From Prinsepia uniflora (Eukaryota > Streptophyta > Magnoliopsida > Rosales > Rosaceae): a stretch of DNA of 64,000 bases. Position numbers and translations under genes: made by a program. The notes under the pieces were generated by a model. That model had not been told where the DNA came from. It worked only from the letters and a program-made list of their open reading frames with translations, and did not search any database. The stretch lies in the NCBI GenBank assembly GCA_032719365.1, contig CM064871.1:35809566-35873565 (forward strand), written 5' to 3'. This document shows, one piece after another, positions 46,333 through 58,408 of this stretch; the first letter of the stretch is position 1; the number at the start of each line of letters is the position of its first letter.

Positions 46333-47477
46333 TGTCAGGACCCACCCCGGTTCCACCCCGTTATATCTCCTAGACCAAAAACTCAGTTGGACTCTTCACC
46401 GGAAACCTCCGCACGCGCCCCCACGCGCCGCCCAAAGTGGCTGCGCGTGGGCCTCACGCGCCTGCACACGATCATTGTTCATCAACGTCTACCGTGGGCG
46501 AACCGGTCTGAACCGGCGTTGCTATCAGGACCCACCCCGGTTTCACCCCGAAACCCGAGGTAAATCCCGCTCCCGTCTGACTCCCCGACACAACACCCAA
46601 GTAACACTCACGCAACCCAGTCAGACGCAGGAGTAATTAAACAAAATATTCCGGCGTTAACGTTTACAGAGCATAGTACGAAAATACATGGAACTAAAAA
46701 CCGATAAATTACACGCACACGGAAGATTTTAAGTTATTCTGGGATCCCTCACGTCGCTTCTATGCCTCTGACACTGCCTCGACGTCAAGACCCCGCGCTA
46801 TCTCCACAACCTGGAGGGCAATTTAAAACAGAAGGTGTGAGTGGACCTAGACCCGTAACTCTCGCCTCGTAAGTCCGATGAGTACGTGCCGCCTGTCATC
46901 GAACTCAGGACGACAAGAACTATCTAACCATCCTAGGTCAACCTACCAAAACTCGATTATTCAAAAAGTCAACTATTCCCCATACTTTACTCAAATTACG
47001 GTCATGCCCTCAACCTTCCGAACATCACAATTCCCTCCTCGGATGTCGGAATCAGGCGTGCCACCTGCCTATGGATTCGTGACGTCCTAAACTACGTCCT
47101 GGTCACTGGTCAACCCCCATTTGACCACCCGAACTAAAAGTCAACTATTTTGTCCAAACTAGGGGCAACATCGTCATTCTAAACTTACGGACCTATCGGG
47201 ACCACCTAACCACGGATTAACCTCACTACTCACACCTTAATCACTATCTTAATCCCGGCTCTCGGGACGGGTTGTTACAGTTGCTGGTTCTCCGCCGTTC
47301 CTGCACCGTTTTCTTCCCTCTCTTCACCAGCCTCTTCGTCCAGTCCTAAGCAACCTATTTCCCTCACTCTAAAACTTCAACGCAGCCTCCTACCCGTCGT
47401 CTCAAGCTCGAAATCAAAACCTGAACAGTCCCCTACTTCGGTTCCCGGCCACCCAGTTACTCTCCCGTCACGGCAAC
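46333..47477 (-). repeat. Inverted family-2 LTR fragment, split by a short LTR
   Basis: 46333-46522 starts TGTCAGGACCCACCCCGG (a family-2 LTR end on minus) and 47285-47477 continues mid-LTR sequence (CCGTTCCTGCACCG... ). The 46523-47279 insert separates them. The fragment is cut at 47478 by element D. Confidence 0.72.
46523..47279 (-). mobile_element. Short (757-bp) family-2-like solo LTR with perfect target duplication
   Basis: Ends TATCAGGACCCACCCCGG and GGGACGGGTTGTTACA; both termini match family 2, but the ~2.2-kb centre, including the hairpin-type repeats, is missing. Target duplication GTTGC (46518-46522, 47280-47284) is perfect. Confidence 0.83.
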
Positions 47478-50251
47478 TGTCAGAACCGGTCTCGAATCCC
47501 CTGGGATTAACGTGGGACCCGCCTGATCCCGTCTGACACGAAGTGTCAGACCAGGGAAAATTCCATCTCTAGCCCTCGTCGGGACTGTCAGAGCGCGTCA
47601 GGATCGTAGGAGGAGGGGAGTGATGTCTCGTCTCTGCTACAGCCCGCATCCTCAATCAACCTGAAGGGCATTAAAACACGAAAACCGTGAGTGGACAATT
47701 TAAACTTTTCATTTAAAACCTTTTCAAGAAAAGATATTTATGCCCTTCATAAAAGCATATGCATGCATTAAAAAACGATTTAGCAAAACGTGCATAAAAC
47801 CAGTTATCAAACATATCAAAACCTTTCTAGGGTTCATGCCTGGTTCCCATAAACCGTCATGACCTATAAATTCATTTGGGCCCTCGACCCGAATTCACAA
47901 CTCAAACACGTAGGTCAAATCACTAGGGACTCAGCCCAAATCACATTAAGTACGGGTCTCAGCCCAATACCATTCTCAAAATATCACAAACGGGGTCTCC
48001 GCCCCAAATCACTTCCACAATTTCAAATACGGGGATCTCCGCCCCAAATCACTTTCTGAAATATAAAATGCAGGGTCTCTGCCCTCAAATCATTTTTCCA
48101 TAAAATCTCATACGTACCGTCATACGTATAACCCATCCGTGACACTTCCGAGAAGATGCCAACTCGGGGCTCACAACCCCTAGGGAACACATCCCCGAAA
48201 TAGTCACGATATCAATCTCTATACTAGTGTGCACAGTACTCGGGGTCTCACTCCGAGTCTTCTCCAAGGAATCTCCATCTGGAAGGCTCAATCTCTGGAT
48301 CTAGTCCGAGCTCTCTCTCTAGATCTAGTCCACATATCCCTCCGGAATCTGGGCCGGGGCCACATCAATATAAGTAACCACTACTCGTGGAACGGGATCC
48401 CTATGGGGATACCCACTCTGGTTTGTCTATCGTGACTCTCCAGGTCGACGCTGAAGGAGACCATATAATCATATGGAGGGTTCATTCATTTTCAAATACT
48501 TTCTTTCTTTCTCAATTCACTTTTCAACTGGGTCTCATACCCGATTCATTTCAACAGGATTCCTCGAATCCGATTCAATTCCATTTCACAGGCCTCGGCC
48601 TAAATCCACAGTTCAATAGGGTCTCATACCCGAATTCTCATTACATAAATCTTACTGGGACTCAAGCCCGATTTCACAATGAACAGGGCCCTAAGCCCGA
48701 ACCACGACTCAATGGGACCTCACGTCCGGTTTCACAACCAACGGGGCTTTAAGCCCGAAATCTCAACTAAATGGGTCTCAGGCTCAATATCATCAATCAA
48801 TGAGGCATCAAGCCCGATAGTACTATTAACTGGGCCTCAAACCCGAATCGTAAACCAAATGGACCCGCGGTCCGATCGTATGACTCAAATGGACCCTAGG
48901 TCCCATTCTACGTCAAATCAAATGGACTCCAAGTCCGAGAGTTCATAAATCAAATGGGTCTCGTGCCCGATTTCAAATTTCTAAATCCGAAATCCATTTC
49001 TTAAACCCTCGTTGAAAACCTAGAACATATATGCATCGTATAAAACCGTAAATCTCGAATTACGTGCAAATACGTAAATTCCGAAATACGTGCAAATACG
49101 TAAATCCTAGGCTACCACAAACAAATGCATTCATGGCATCACAAAATATATTCTAAAACAATTATAAAACATTTATGCATGCATCGAATTGGAAAGAAAG
49201 GTCCACTCACAGACCGTCTGAAGCTGCGCCTCGATACAAGTGCCATAATCGTCTCCAGGGTCAAACGTCGCCTCCGGGATTTCCGAGCCCGTCCAAATTA
49301 ATTTAGAGGGTTATTAACTACCTAAATAACCCCTCACTAAATTCTCGTAATTTTCCGGAATTTCTAACTATTTTTAAATTCGAACCTAAACCTTCGGACA
49401 ACCTGAACTATATCGTAACGATGTCCGATTGACACGAAACTAGTCCCAAAATGTTCGTTACATCGAATAGATGATTTCGTATGTTGGAACCATCCCCAAA
49501 TTCCTCCCCACGCGCCCACACGCACCGAAGGACTGCCCTGCGCGTGAAACCTATGCGCCAGGACACTGTTCATCATCCCTGTCCTCTGGCAGGTTCAGAC
49601 CGGCCGGTCCGGCCCGTTTTCTGCAACTGGACCGGCGTGACCGGTCCAGGCCTCCTTCTCCCTTATTTTTCGTCCGTTCTTCTCCTAATTAATCCTAAAA
49701 TTCCTATTTTATTGTTTTCTATCATTCCCCACTTGTCACACATCCATTGGGCATCACAGAAATATCTGGGCCCTACTTCAGTCCAAAAGCTCCTCGTAAA
49801 ACGTGTCACTATGAATAGTTACTAGGAACTTCCTTGAACCGTAACTTCGCCGTCGAACGTTCGAATTCGACGTGCCGCCTGTTTATGGATTCGTATCGTC
49901 TCGATCTACGTAACGGTCTTCGGCCCTCGGCCATTGGACCTCTTAGGTCAAAAGTCAACTTTTCGTCCAAATTACCAAAATGCTCTTGGACTTCCGAACG
50001 TCATAACTTCCTCCTCGAACGTCGGAATCGAGCGTGCCACCTGCCTATGAACTCGTGACGTCACGAACTACGTTACAGTCATTGGCTAAAGTCCATTTGA
50101 CCACCTGAACGAAAATTCAACGATTTGCCTATTCTAGGGGCAAAATCGTCATTTCACCCAAACGTCCGCTAATTCTCGTCTAATCTCCGATTAGTCTCGC
50201 TAATTCGTAATTAATCCTTAATTAATCCCGTTAATTCGGGATGGGTCGTCA
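47478..50251 (-). repeat. 3' LTR of element D
   Basis: On the element strand TGACGACCCATCCC to GACCGGTTCTGACA; purine tract AAGAGGGAATTTTT lies just outside (50251-50270). Lacks the ~450-bp segment found at 55481-55935 in the partner. Confidence 0.85.
47830..48970. repeat. Short-hairpin array in D's 3' LTR
   Basis: Two blocks (about 47830-48100 and 48520-48970) of ~30-bp units. Examples on plus: GGATTCCTCGAATCC, GGACCCGCGGTCC, GGACCCTAGGTCC, GGACTCCAAGTCC, GGGGCTTTAAGCCCC-like, GGGTCTCATACCC, GGGGTCTCCGCCCC, AGGGTCTCTGCCCT. Each can fold on itself although sequences differ. Confidence 0.72.
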
Positions 50252-53200
50252 AAAAATTCCCTCTTAAGGACGAAATTCAAATTGACCCGATTCCACAACC
50301 AAACTGTGGAATCCAACCTTGTTCCTCGAATCGGATTGCTGCACCCACACGAGAATACTCGTGTAGCAGTGCACGTCCAATACACATACCGTACTCATCG
50401 GTACCGTCCGACACACAAGTCGTACATATCGGTCCCGTCCTCGATACGTACCGTTATCAGAGCCTCCAAAGCTCCAATTTATTTCCGAGAACTATACGTC
50501 AGTTCGTACGTCTCACTCGAGACAGAACATCGACGCTCGTCGATCCTGCCTGTCACTCACTTTGAAAGGTCAGCAATACCAAACTCACATTCTAACGGCT
50601 TTCAGTCTAACACTCTGACATGTTTCAACCGACAATCGTCAGGTTGAAAAACGCATTCCCACTAAGGGTTATCACAACCAAGCTGGCATCCTGCTCAGCA
50701 TCGGATCTGACAACACCCTACAAATTTTGCCATCATAATGGCACGAATCCCATCTCACAGGTCATCCTCAGACCTATGCCCAAACTGACTCTAAACACTC
50801 ACTCCAATTAACTTTCTCAATTTCCTATTCCCCAAACTGACTCTTCTGAGAGTCCCATCAACTACATCGATCCGAACGTATCGGATATCTCTAAATCTGT
50901 GACCATCACAGGTCACAACCATCGTGACCAGCCGGCAACTCCCGGCTCCACTGCGCTTCGCTGCTCTACTATGATCTCGACTCGCCCTCGAGTCCTCGTA
51001 TCGTATCTCACACCACTCAGCGATACTACTTGTCATCTAGAATCACCCCGAGTCTCCAAACTGACTATCGGATCAAATCTAATCGCCCCTCATGTCCAAC
51101 TAAGATTTTATTCAACCTACTACCAACTCAAACTCTCGGGCCATCTCAACCTGACATATCGATTAGTCAATCCCATCATCTAACGTGCACAACACACCGG
51201 TGCACGCGTAACACCTCAACATCGGGGCGTCACCCGACCTACTCAAGGATTGCACTCTGGCAACGTCCAACCACACACGACTGTCCGCACTCCAACTATG
51301 GTCCAGACCCCAACCGTCTGTCACCAGGCGAACATCAGTACATCACCTCGAACACTCACTCGTCACATCCTTTGACGCTAAATACCATCTACTCCTCAAG
51401 TAAATAAAAATTGACCCACAGCCTAGGTGTTCGGTTCTTACACCTTCTTGAACTCCTAGCTGTCATATCACTCCTCGTCGTCCCACCTAGGAACAAATCC
51501 AGAATGATGACATCGAAGGTCATCCAATGTCATCTTCCCGCATTCAACACTATCTACCAATGAGTCACACTCAGTGATCTCGGACTATCCAACTACATTA
51601 CGGAATCAAGCACTTTTCTTAACGTCTCAGTCACAACTTCTCTTGATTCCGAAGTTCCAATCTCGTTGGAAACATGCTTCTTTTCCCAATTACTGAGCTC
51701 ACTCATCACACGCGCATTCCCACGTCCTATAGGCAAACAAGTGCCATGTCCTCAATTCAGGAGGTATGGTCAACCGTAGTCAACCAAAACCAATCCGAAA
51801 TGGACTCTTAAGTCCTCAACTCAACCGGACACCATCCACGCGTCCGTAACCTCCAATTCGCCTTTCCGTCATAAGACGTCACTTACGTCATCCACTCGTA
51901 CCTGGATCTCATTTTTCACCTCAAACGTTTCAACTTCTGGGCACACCCTCGCGACTCAATCTCGCAGCACTGGGGGAACTAGTCTCCATACCAAGTACTC
52001 CCGTACTTCGCACTGAGCCACTCGGGATCCTCTCTGTCCCACTTATAACAATCACCTGCACTAGAGCGTGGCAAGTGTGCCAACACCCAACGTCAACATC
52101 TCATTCTACGATCGGACTCAGCCGTCACGGAGTCGAATCCAGACTCACTGTTCATACTATGCGTCACTCACGCACCTCGTATCATCGTCACGACTGACGA
52201 ATCCTATCGTCACAATCGTCACGACAACCTGAGTCCATCCAACTTGATACGACTCGACTACGTCCATCGATAGCAGTGTCTGCCACACCCTCGTGCAGAC
52301 CAACTCAGAAACACTCTGCTACCGAGACTCCAAAACCATGCGGTAGTCTCACCGCTGGTACTAACCTCTCAACGCACAACACCCATCGATCGGTCCGCCA
52401 CAGGATCCGATCACAAGTACCACACTCCTGGTAACTTGTCCAATCAATCACTAACTAGAGTTATCACATCCCTCGATCTCGACTCCGAAGAATCGTCGTA
52501 TCCCAATACTGGTACCAAACCAGCCAAAACTACACACTGAGGATCTCTTCCTCTCGTAACTCTACGGCTCTCAGCCGCTGGCCTCCACAAGCATTCGACC
52601 ATACTCCGTGCCTAACACTGCACAACGACCACACGTCGCGATCGTCAACTATCGTGTCACACGACAACCACTCCGGCGTCTCCTGCCAGTCGACATCCCA
52701 CTGGGATTCAACACACTGAAACATGGCCTCTTATGCCAATTTGGGTCAAACATTCCTATTCCCAACAGTCGTGACTGTAGTCGTACAGGGTCATCGTAAA
52801 CCGGGTGACCCTGACCTCTGACCACCACTGGTAATACTCCAGATATCCTCTATCCGACACGACACTACCGTCGAGCGGTCATGACTCTCAAGTCGTCATA
52901 CGGTCTCTACCGATCCACAGGATCCTACTCACCAGTAACGTTACGGCTCCAAGCCGTCGGATTCACATGAACACTGATCTTACTCGGGATCCATTTCCTC
53001 GAAACACGTGGCATTCCACGCCAATCGAACCTCAAACTATCGTATCGCGTGCCAAACACCGTCTAACTAAGGTTCGATTCTATCGATTCCTCGTACTAAT
53101 GCCCTAATAACCAGGTTGATGACAGGCTGTTACGACTTCAGAGACATCACATCCTCGACCTGTGCATACTCCACGAGCAAAAAATGCTCTGACACCAACT

Positions 53201-53253
53201 GGTATCAGAGTACCATGAGTATCAAAAGAGCCTGCCTCGCTCCGATACCAACT
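50252..53253 (-). other. Internal region of element D, non-coding
   Basis: About 3 kb with only short open frames (at most ~125 codons) lacking any zinc knuckle, DSG/DTG, YVDD/YIDD or integrase motif. Pyrimidine-rich on plus with many TCAC/GTCAC words. The primer site is at its right end (53239-53250, GCTCCGATACCA on plus, one change from consensus); a second iMet-like TGGTATCAGAGT on the plus strand is at 53198-53209. Function unknown. Confidence 0.7.
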
Positions 53254-53599
53254 TGTCAGGACCGGTCCCGAATCCCCTGGGATTAACGTGGGACCCGCCT
53301 GATCCCGTCTGACACGAAGTGTCAGACCAGGGAAAATTCCATCTCTAGCCCTCGCCGGGACCGTCATAGTGCATCAGGATCGTAGGAGGAAGGGAGTGAT
53401 GTCTCGTCTCTACTATAGCCCGCATCCGCGATCAACCTGAAGGGCATTAAAACACGAAAACTATGAGTGGACAATTTAAACTTTTCATTTAAAACCTTTT
53501 CAAGTAAAGATATTTATGCCCTTCATAAAAGCATATGCATGCATTCAAAAACCATTTAGCAAAACGTGCATAAAACCAGTTATCAAACATATCAAAACC

Positions 53600-54750
53600 T
53601 TTCCAGGGTTCATGCCCGGTTCCCATAAACCGTCATGACCCATAAATTCATTTGGGTCCTCGACCCGAAATCACAACTCAAACACGTAGGTCAAATCACT
53701 AGGGACTCAGCCCAAATCACATCAAGTACGGGTCTCAGCCCAAAACCATTCTCAAAATATCACAAACGGGGTCTCCGCCCCAAATCACTTCCACAATTTC
53801 AAATACGGGGGTCTCCGCCCCAAATCACTTTCTGAAATATAAAACACAGGGTCTCTGCCCTCAAATCATTTTTCCATAAAATCTCATACGTACTGTCATA
53901 CGTATAACCCATCCGCGGTACTTCCGAGAAGATGCCAACTCGGGGCACACAGCCCCTAGGGAACACATCCCTGAAATAGTCACGATATCAATCTCTATAC
54001 TAGTGTGCACACTACTTGGGGTCTCACTCCGAGCCTTCTCCCAGGAATCTCCATCTGGGAGGCTCAATCTCTGGATCTAGTCCGAGCTCTCTCTCTAGAT
54101 CTACTCCACATATCCCTCCGGAATCTGGTCCGGGACCACATCAATATAAGTAACCACCACTCCTGGAACGGGATCCCTATGGGGATATCCATTCTGGTTT
54201 GTGGATTGTGACTCTCTAGGTCGACGCTGAAGGAGACCATATAATCATATGGAAGGTTCATTCATTTTCAAATACTTTCTTTCTTTCTCAATTCAATTTT
54301 CAACTGGGTCTCATACCCGATTCATTTCAACAGGATTCTTCGAATCCGATTCAATTCCATTTCACAGGCCTCGGCCTAAATCCACAGTTCAACAGGGTCT
54401 CATCCCGAATTCTCATTACATAAATCGAACTGGGACTCAAGCTCGATTTCACAATCAACAGGGCCCTAAGCCCGAACCACGACTCAATGAGACCTCACGT
54501 CCGGTTTCACAACCAACGGGGCCTTAAGCCCGAAATCTCAACTAAATGGGTCTCAGGCCCTATATCATCAATCAACGGGGCATCAAGCCCGATAGTACTA
54601 CTAACTGGGCCTCAAACCCGAATCGTAAACCAAATGGACTCTCGGTCCGATCGTATGGCTCAAATGGACCCTAGGTCCGATTCCCCGTCAAATCAAATGG
54701 ACTTCAAGTCCGAGAGTTTGTAAATCAAATGGGTCTCGTGCCCGATTTCA
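53600..54750. repeat. Short-hairpin array in D's 5' LTR
   Basis: Same two-block array as at 47830-48970 with scattered substitutions, which gives a pairwise test of stem conservation (for example GGATTCTTCGAATCC here, GGATTCCTCGAATCC there: loop changed, stem kept). Confidence 0.72.
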
Positions 54751-55869
54751 TATTTCTAAATCCGAAATCCATTTCTTAAACCCTCGTTGAAAACCTAGAA
54801 CGTATATGCATCGTATAAAACTGTAAATCTCGAAATACGTGCAAATATGTAAATCCTAGGCTACCACAAACAAATACATTCATGGCATCACAAAATATAT
54901 TCTAAAACAATTATAAAACATTTATGCATGCATCGAATTCGAAAGAAATGTCCACTCACAGACCGTCCGAAGCTGCGCCTCGATACGTGTGCCATAATCG
55001 TCTCCAGGGTCAAACGTCGCCTCCGGGATTTCCGAGCCTGTCCAAATTAATTTAGAGGGTTACTAAATACCTAAATAACCCCTCACTAAATTTCCGTAAT
55101 TTTCCGAAATTTCTAACTATTTTTAAACTCGAACCTAAACCTTCGGACAACTTGAACTATATCGTAACGATGTCCGATTGACACGAAACTAGTCCCAAAA
55201 TGTTCGTTACATCGAATAGATGATTTCGTATGTTGAAACCATCCCAAAATTCCTCCCCACGCGCCCACACGCGCCGAAGGACTGCCCTGCGCGTGAAACC
55301 CACGCGCCAGGACACTGTTCATCATCCCTGTCCTCTGGCCGGTTCAGACCGGCCAGTCTGGCCCGTTTTCTGCAACTGGACCGGCGTGACCGCTCCAGGC
55401 CTCCTTCTCCCTTATTTTTCGTCCGTTCTTCTCCTAATTAATCTTAAAATTCCTATTTTATTGTTTTCTATCATTCCCCATTATCAAAACGACCTAAAAC
55501 ACCCTAAATCCGACCGGTCCAAAATTGGTTCTCACGGTTCAAAATCCAAAACTCATCCCAAGCTTCCTCGACGTCTCACCACTCCCAAAACCTTCCTAAA
55601 ATCTCCCCAACAGCCTAAATAACTCAAACCAAACGTCCAAACAATCCCATAATAACCGAAATCGAAAAATGGATTGAAAATGGGTTAACCGATTACCTCG
55701 ATCGGTTTTTCCCTCCGCCGTCCACGGCGGCGCTCCCTGGGCCGGCCACCCCGTCCATCACTCCTCCACTCACTCTCTGGCCTCTCAAACATGGTATAAG
55801 GGTTTGGGTTTTGGGTGAGAAAATGGTGATCGGGTTTGGTTGGATTAGGAAGGAATGATCAATGCACGC

Positions 55870-55892
55870 GGGGGGGGGGGGGGGGGGGGGGG
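55870..55892. repeat. Homopolymer run of 23 G
   Basis: Uninterrupted G23 followed by ATGGATGG, within the ~450-bp segment absent from D's other LTR. The length may be affected by sequencing. Confidence 0.9.
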
Positions 55893-56323
55893 ATGGATGC
55901 ATGAAGGAAAATGATGTCCAGTGGATGAGTGACACTTGTCACTCATCCATTGGCCAGTACAGAAATGTCTGGGCCCCACTTCAGTCCAAATGCTCCTCGT
56001 AAAACGTGTCACTGTGAATAGTAACAAGGAACTTCCTTGAACCGTAACTTCACCGTCGAACGTCCTAATTCGACGTGCCGCCTGTCTACGGATTCGTATC
56101 GTCCCGATCTACGTAACGGTCTTCGGCCCTCGGCCATTGGACCTCTTGGGTCAAAAGTCAACTTTTCGCCCAAATTACCAAAATGCCCTTGGACTTCCGA
56201 ATGTCATAACTTCCTCCTCAAACGTCGGAATCGAGCGTGTCACCTGCCTATGAACTCGTGACGTCATGAACTACGTCACAGTCATTGGCCAAAGTCCACT
56301 TGACCACCTGAACGAAAAGTCAA

Positions 56324-58301
56324 CTAGGATGAGGTTCAGGAGGGTCCTAGGCGTCGACTAGGATGGTCGCCGTGACGGGGGTGTACACGGCGGAGCTCAG
56401 ACGACGGCAGACACTCTGGTGCTCTGTTTTGCCGTTATGTTTGAACCCAAAGTCGTCGAGTTTAGGGCTGAGTCGAAGGTCTAGGAGGGTTGGTTTAGGT
56501 TCAGTGAGGTCCAGGGAAGAGTGTGGTGAAGCCACCGTGAAGGGAGGTGAGCTGGGTGGCTGGATCGTGAAACAGGGGGAGTTGGCCGTCTGGTTTCGAG
56601 CTTCAGTCGACGGGATTGAGGCGGTGTCGAGGTCTGAGGAGCTGGGGAATGGATAGCTTGGAACTGGACGATGCTGTTGGTGAAGAAAGGGAGAGAAACC
56701 GTGCAGGCACGGCGGTGAACCGCTGACGCCGGTCTGAGCTGCAGACCACTGTGCTGAACCGGGTTCGTCTGAGGAAGACGGTGCACTGTAGCAGGCGCGT
56801 GAGGGCCACACGCAGCCACTTTGGGCGACGCGTGGGGGCGCGTGCGGCGGCGATGGGGAAAACGGTCAACATGGTTTCTGGTCTAGGAGTTATGGTGAGT
56901 TCAATGGAGTTGCTTTCGGGTCAAGCGGAAGTCGTTTGAGTTTAGTTCCGCGAGGGTGAAGATTTAGGGTCCCGGGTTCTTACGTTTAGGATTCGGGGAA
57001 TTTTGAGAAAATTTAGGTGAACTTTCGTAGATGTGTTAGTGACGTAATTTGGTGATTGTTGACAGGATCGGGATTTCCCGAGGAAGCCGAGGAACGTACA
57101 GGACGTTCAGGACGCGAGTAGGGCTCAGTACTGTGAGTGGACCTTTTTCCTTAAACTCGAGCATGCATAACTGTTTTCTATAATTGTTTTATGATTTTGA
57201 TTATGGTTCTATGTTTATTGAATATGTTTGGTTGATTTTACATTATTGCACGTTTTTCGAGAAATACGATTTTTGGCACGTTTTACGAGAATATCGATTT
57301 CTGAGTAACATGCCAGGGTTTTGGGATTTTTTAAAGGATAACTAGTTTGAATGTTTACAAAGGGATTTTGAAACATGATTTGGTGATTAAATGATTTTCG
57401 GAAAGCGGAATTTGGATTTAAAGTTGGAAAGTGGATTCCGGATTTGGGTTCGGAATGACGGTTCTGGATGCCGGAAGGGCATCGGACCAGTGGTTTCGGA
57501 TTCGGGTTTGGATATGGACTGGTAAATGGTTTTCAAATGATTTTGGGATTGGATTTTCTGGATCTGGATATTGGGTTTAAAGACCCGGATATATGTGACG
57601 GGGGACCGGCCGGATTGGGTTTAAAGACCCGGGAGTTTAAAGACTCGGATATAGTGATTTCCCCCGTAGGCCTTGAGTTTAAAGACTCGGGAGTTTAAAG
57701 ACTCGGATATGATTAAGGCCTGGATTGAGTTTAAAGACTCGGGAGTTTAAAGACTCGGATAGGTCCAGCAGGTTTGATCAGAAAATGATGATTTCATGTT
57801 CATGATTGATGATACAGTTTGAGAATTTCACGTGCTCTGGTTTTTCTAACTGTTTATAGTGTTTCTGTTTCTTATGAGGTTTTGGTTATTAACTGTTGGT
57901 TATGCATGTGGTTTTCAAAATGGAGGGTTAAAGTCGGTTTTCTGATAAATGGTTTTAGAACATTTCTTTCATTATGGTTCACACACATTTTTTGTTTTAA
58001 ACTGCCCTCCAAGTTGTGGAGCGAGCGCGGGGTCTTGACGTCGAGGTAGTGACCGAGGCATAGAAGTCACGCGAGGGGTCCCGGAGTAGTTTAAAGTCTT
58101 CCGTGTGCGTGTAATTTAACGGTTTTTATTTTCCTTGTATTTTCGGACTATGCTCTGTAAACGATAACTTTGGGATATTTCGTTTAAGTACTCCTGCGTC
58201 TGACTGGGTTGAGTGAGGTTTACTTGGGTGTTGTGTCGGGGAGTCAAACGGGAGCGGGATTTACCTCGGGTTTCGGGGTGAAACCGGGGTGGGTCCTGAC
58301 A
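56324..58301 (+). repeat. 5' LTR of element E (first ~1.07 kb missing)
   Basis: Matches 3' LTR from GAGGTTCAGGAGGGTCC (about 61095) to GGTCCTGACA. Junction with element D at 56323/56324. GTTTAAAGAC repeat array at about 57560-57770. Confidence 0.87.
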
Positions 58302-58408
58302 ATTGGTATCAGAGCATAGGTTTGTAGGGTTTGTGGGGTTTGTTGGTTTGTGAGGTTGTGTTTCAGTTGTTTGACTGCTTCTATGCCTCTTTCAGCGTGC
58401 GGTTGACG

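Larger units (their letters stand above)
47478..56323 (-). mobile_element. Element D: LARD-like gypsy derivative without coding sequence
   Basis: Two long family-1 LTRs (47478-50251 and 53254-56323) in the same orientation flank about 3 kb with a primer site and a purine tract but no gag or pol motif in any frame. The LTRs are highly similar apart from one ~450-bp segment missing in the left copy. The right LTR lacks its outermost ~150 bp, joined at 56323/56324 to element E, so no target duplication can be read. The size and absence of genes fit a large retrotransposon derivative moved by another element's enzymes. Confidence 0.78.
53254..56323 (-). repeat. 5' LTR of element D (outer end truncated)
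   Basis: Begins on plus TGTCAGGACCGGTCCC. Includes the hairpin arrays (53600-53870, 54300-54750), a 23-nt G run (55870-55892) and a perfect 26-nt palindrome (55923-55948). Ends at CGAAAAGTCAAC, 150 bp short of the partner LTR's end. Confidence 0.85.

Noticed and set aside
47830..48970. CRISPR-like array
   Set aside because: Units are themselves the hairpins, with no constant repeat and unique spacer pattern, and the sequence is a plant LTR.
56347..56872. Paired open frames that recur nearly identically at 61111-61636
   Set aside because: Both lie at the same place in the two LTRs of element E; they lack a recognised domain and are explained by LTR duplication.
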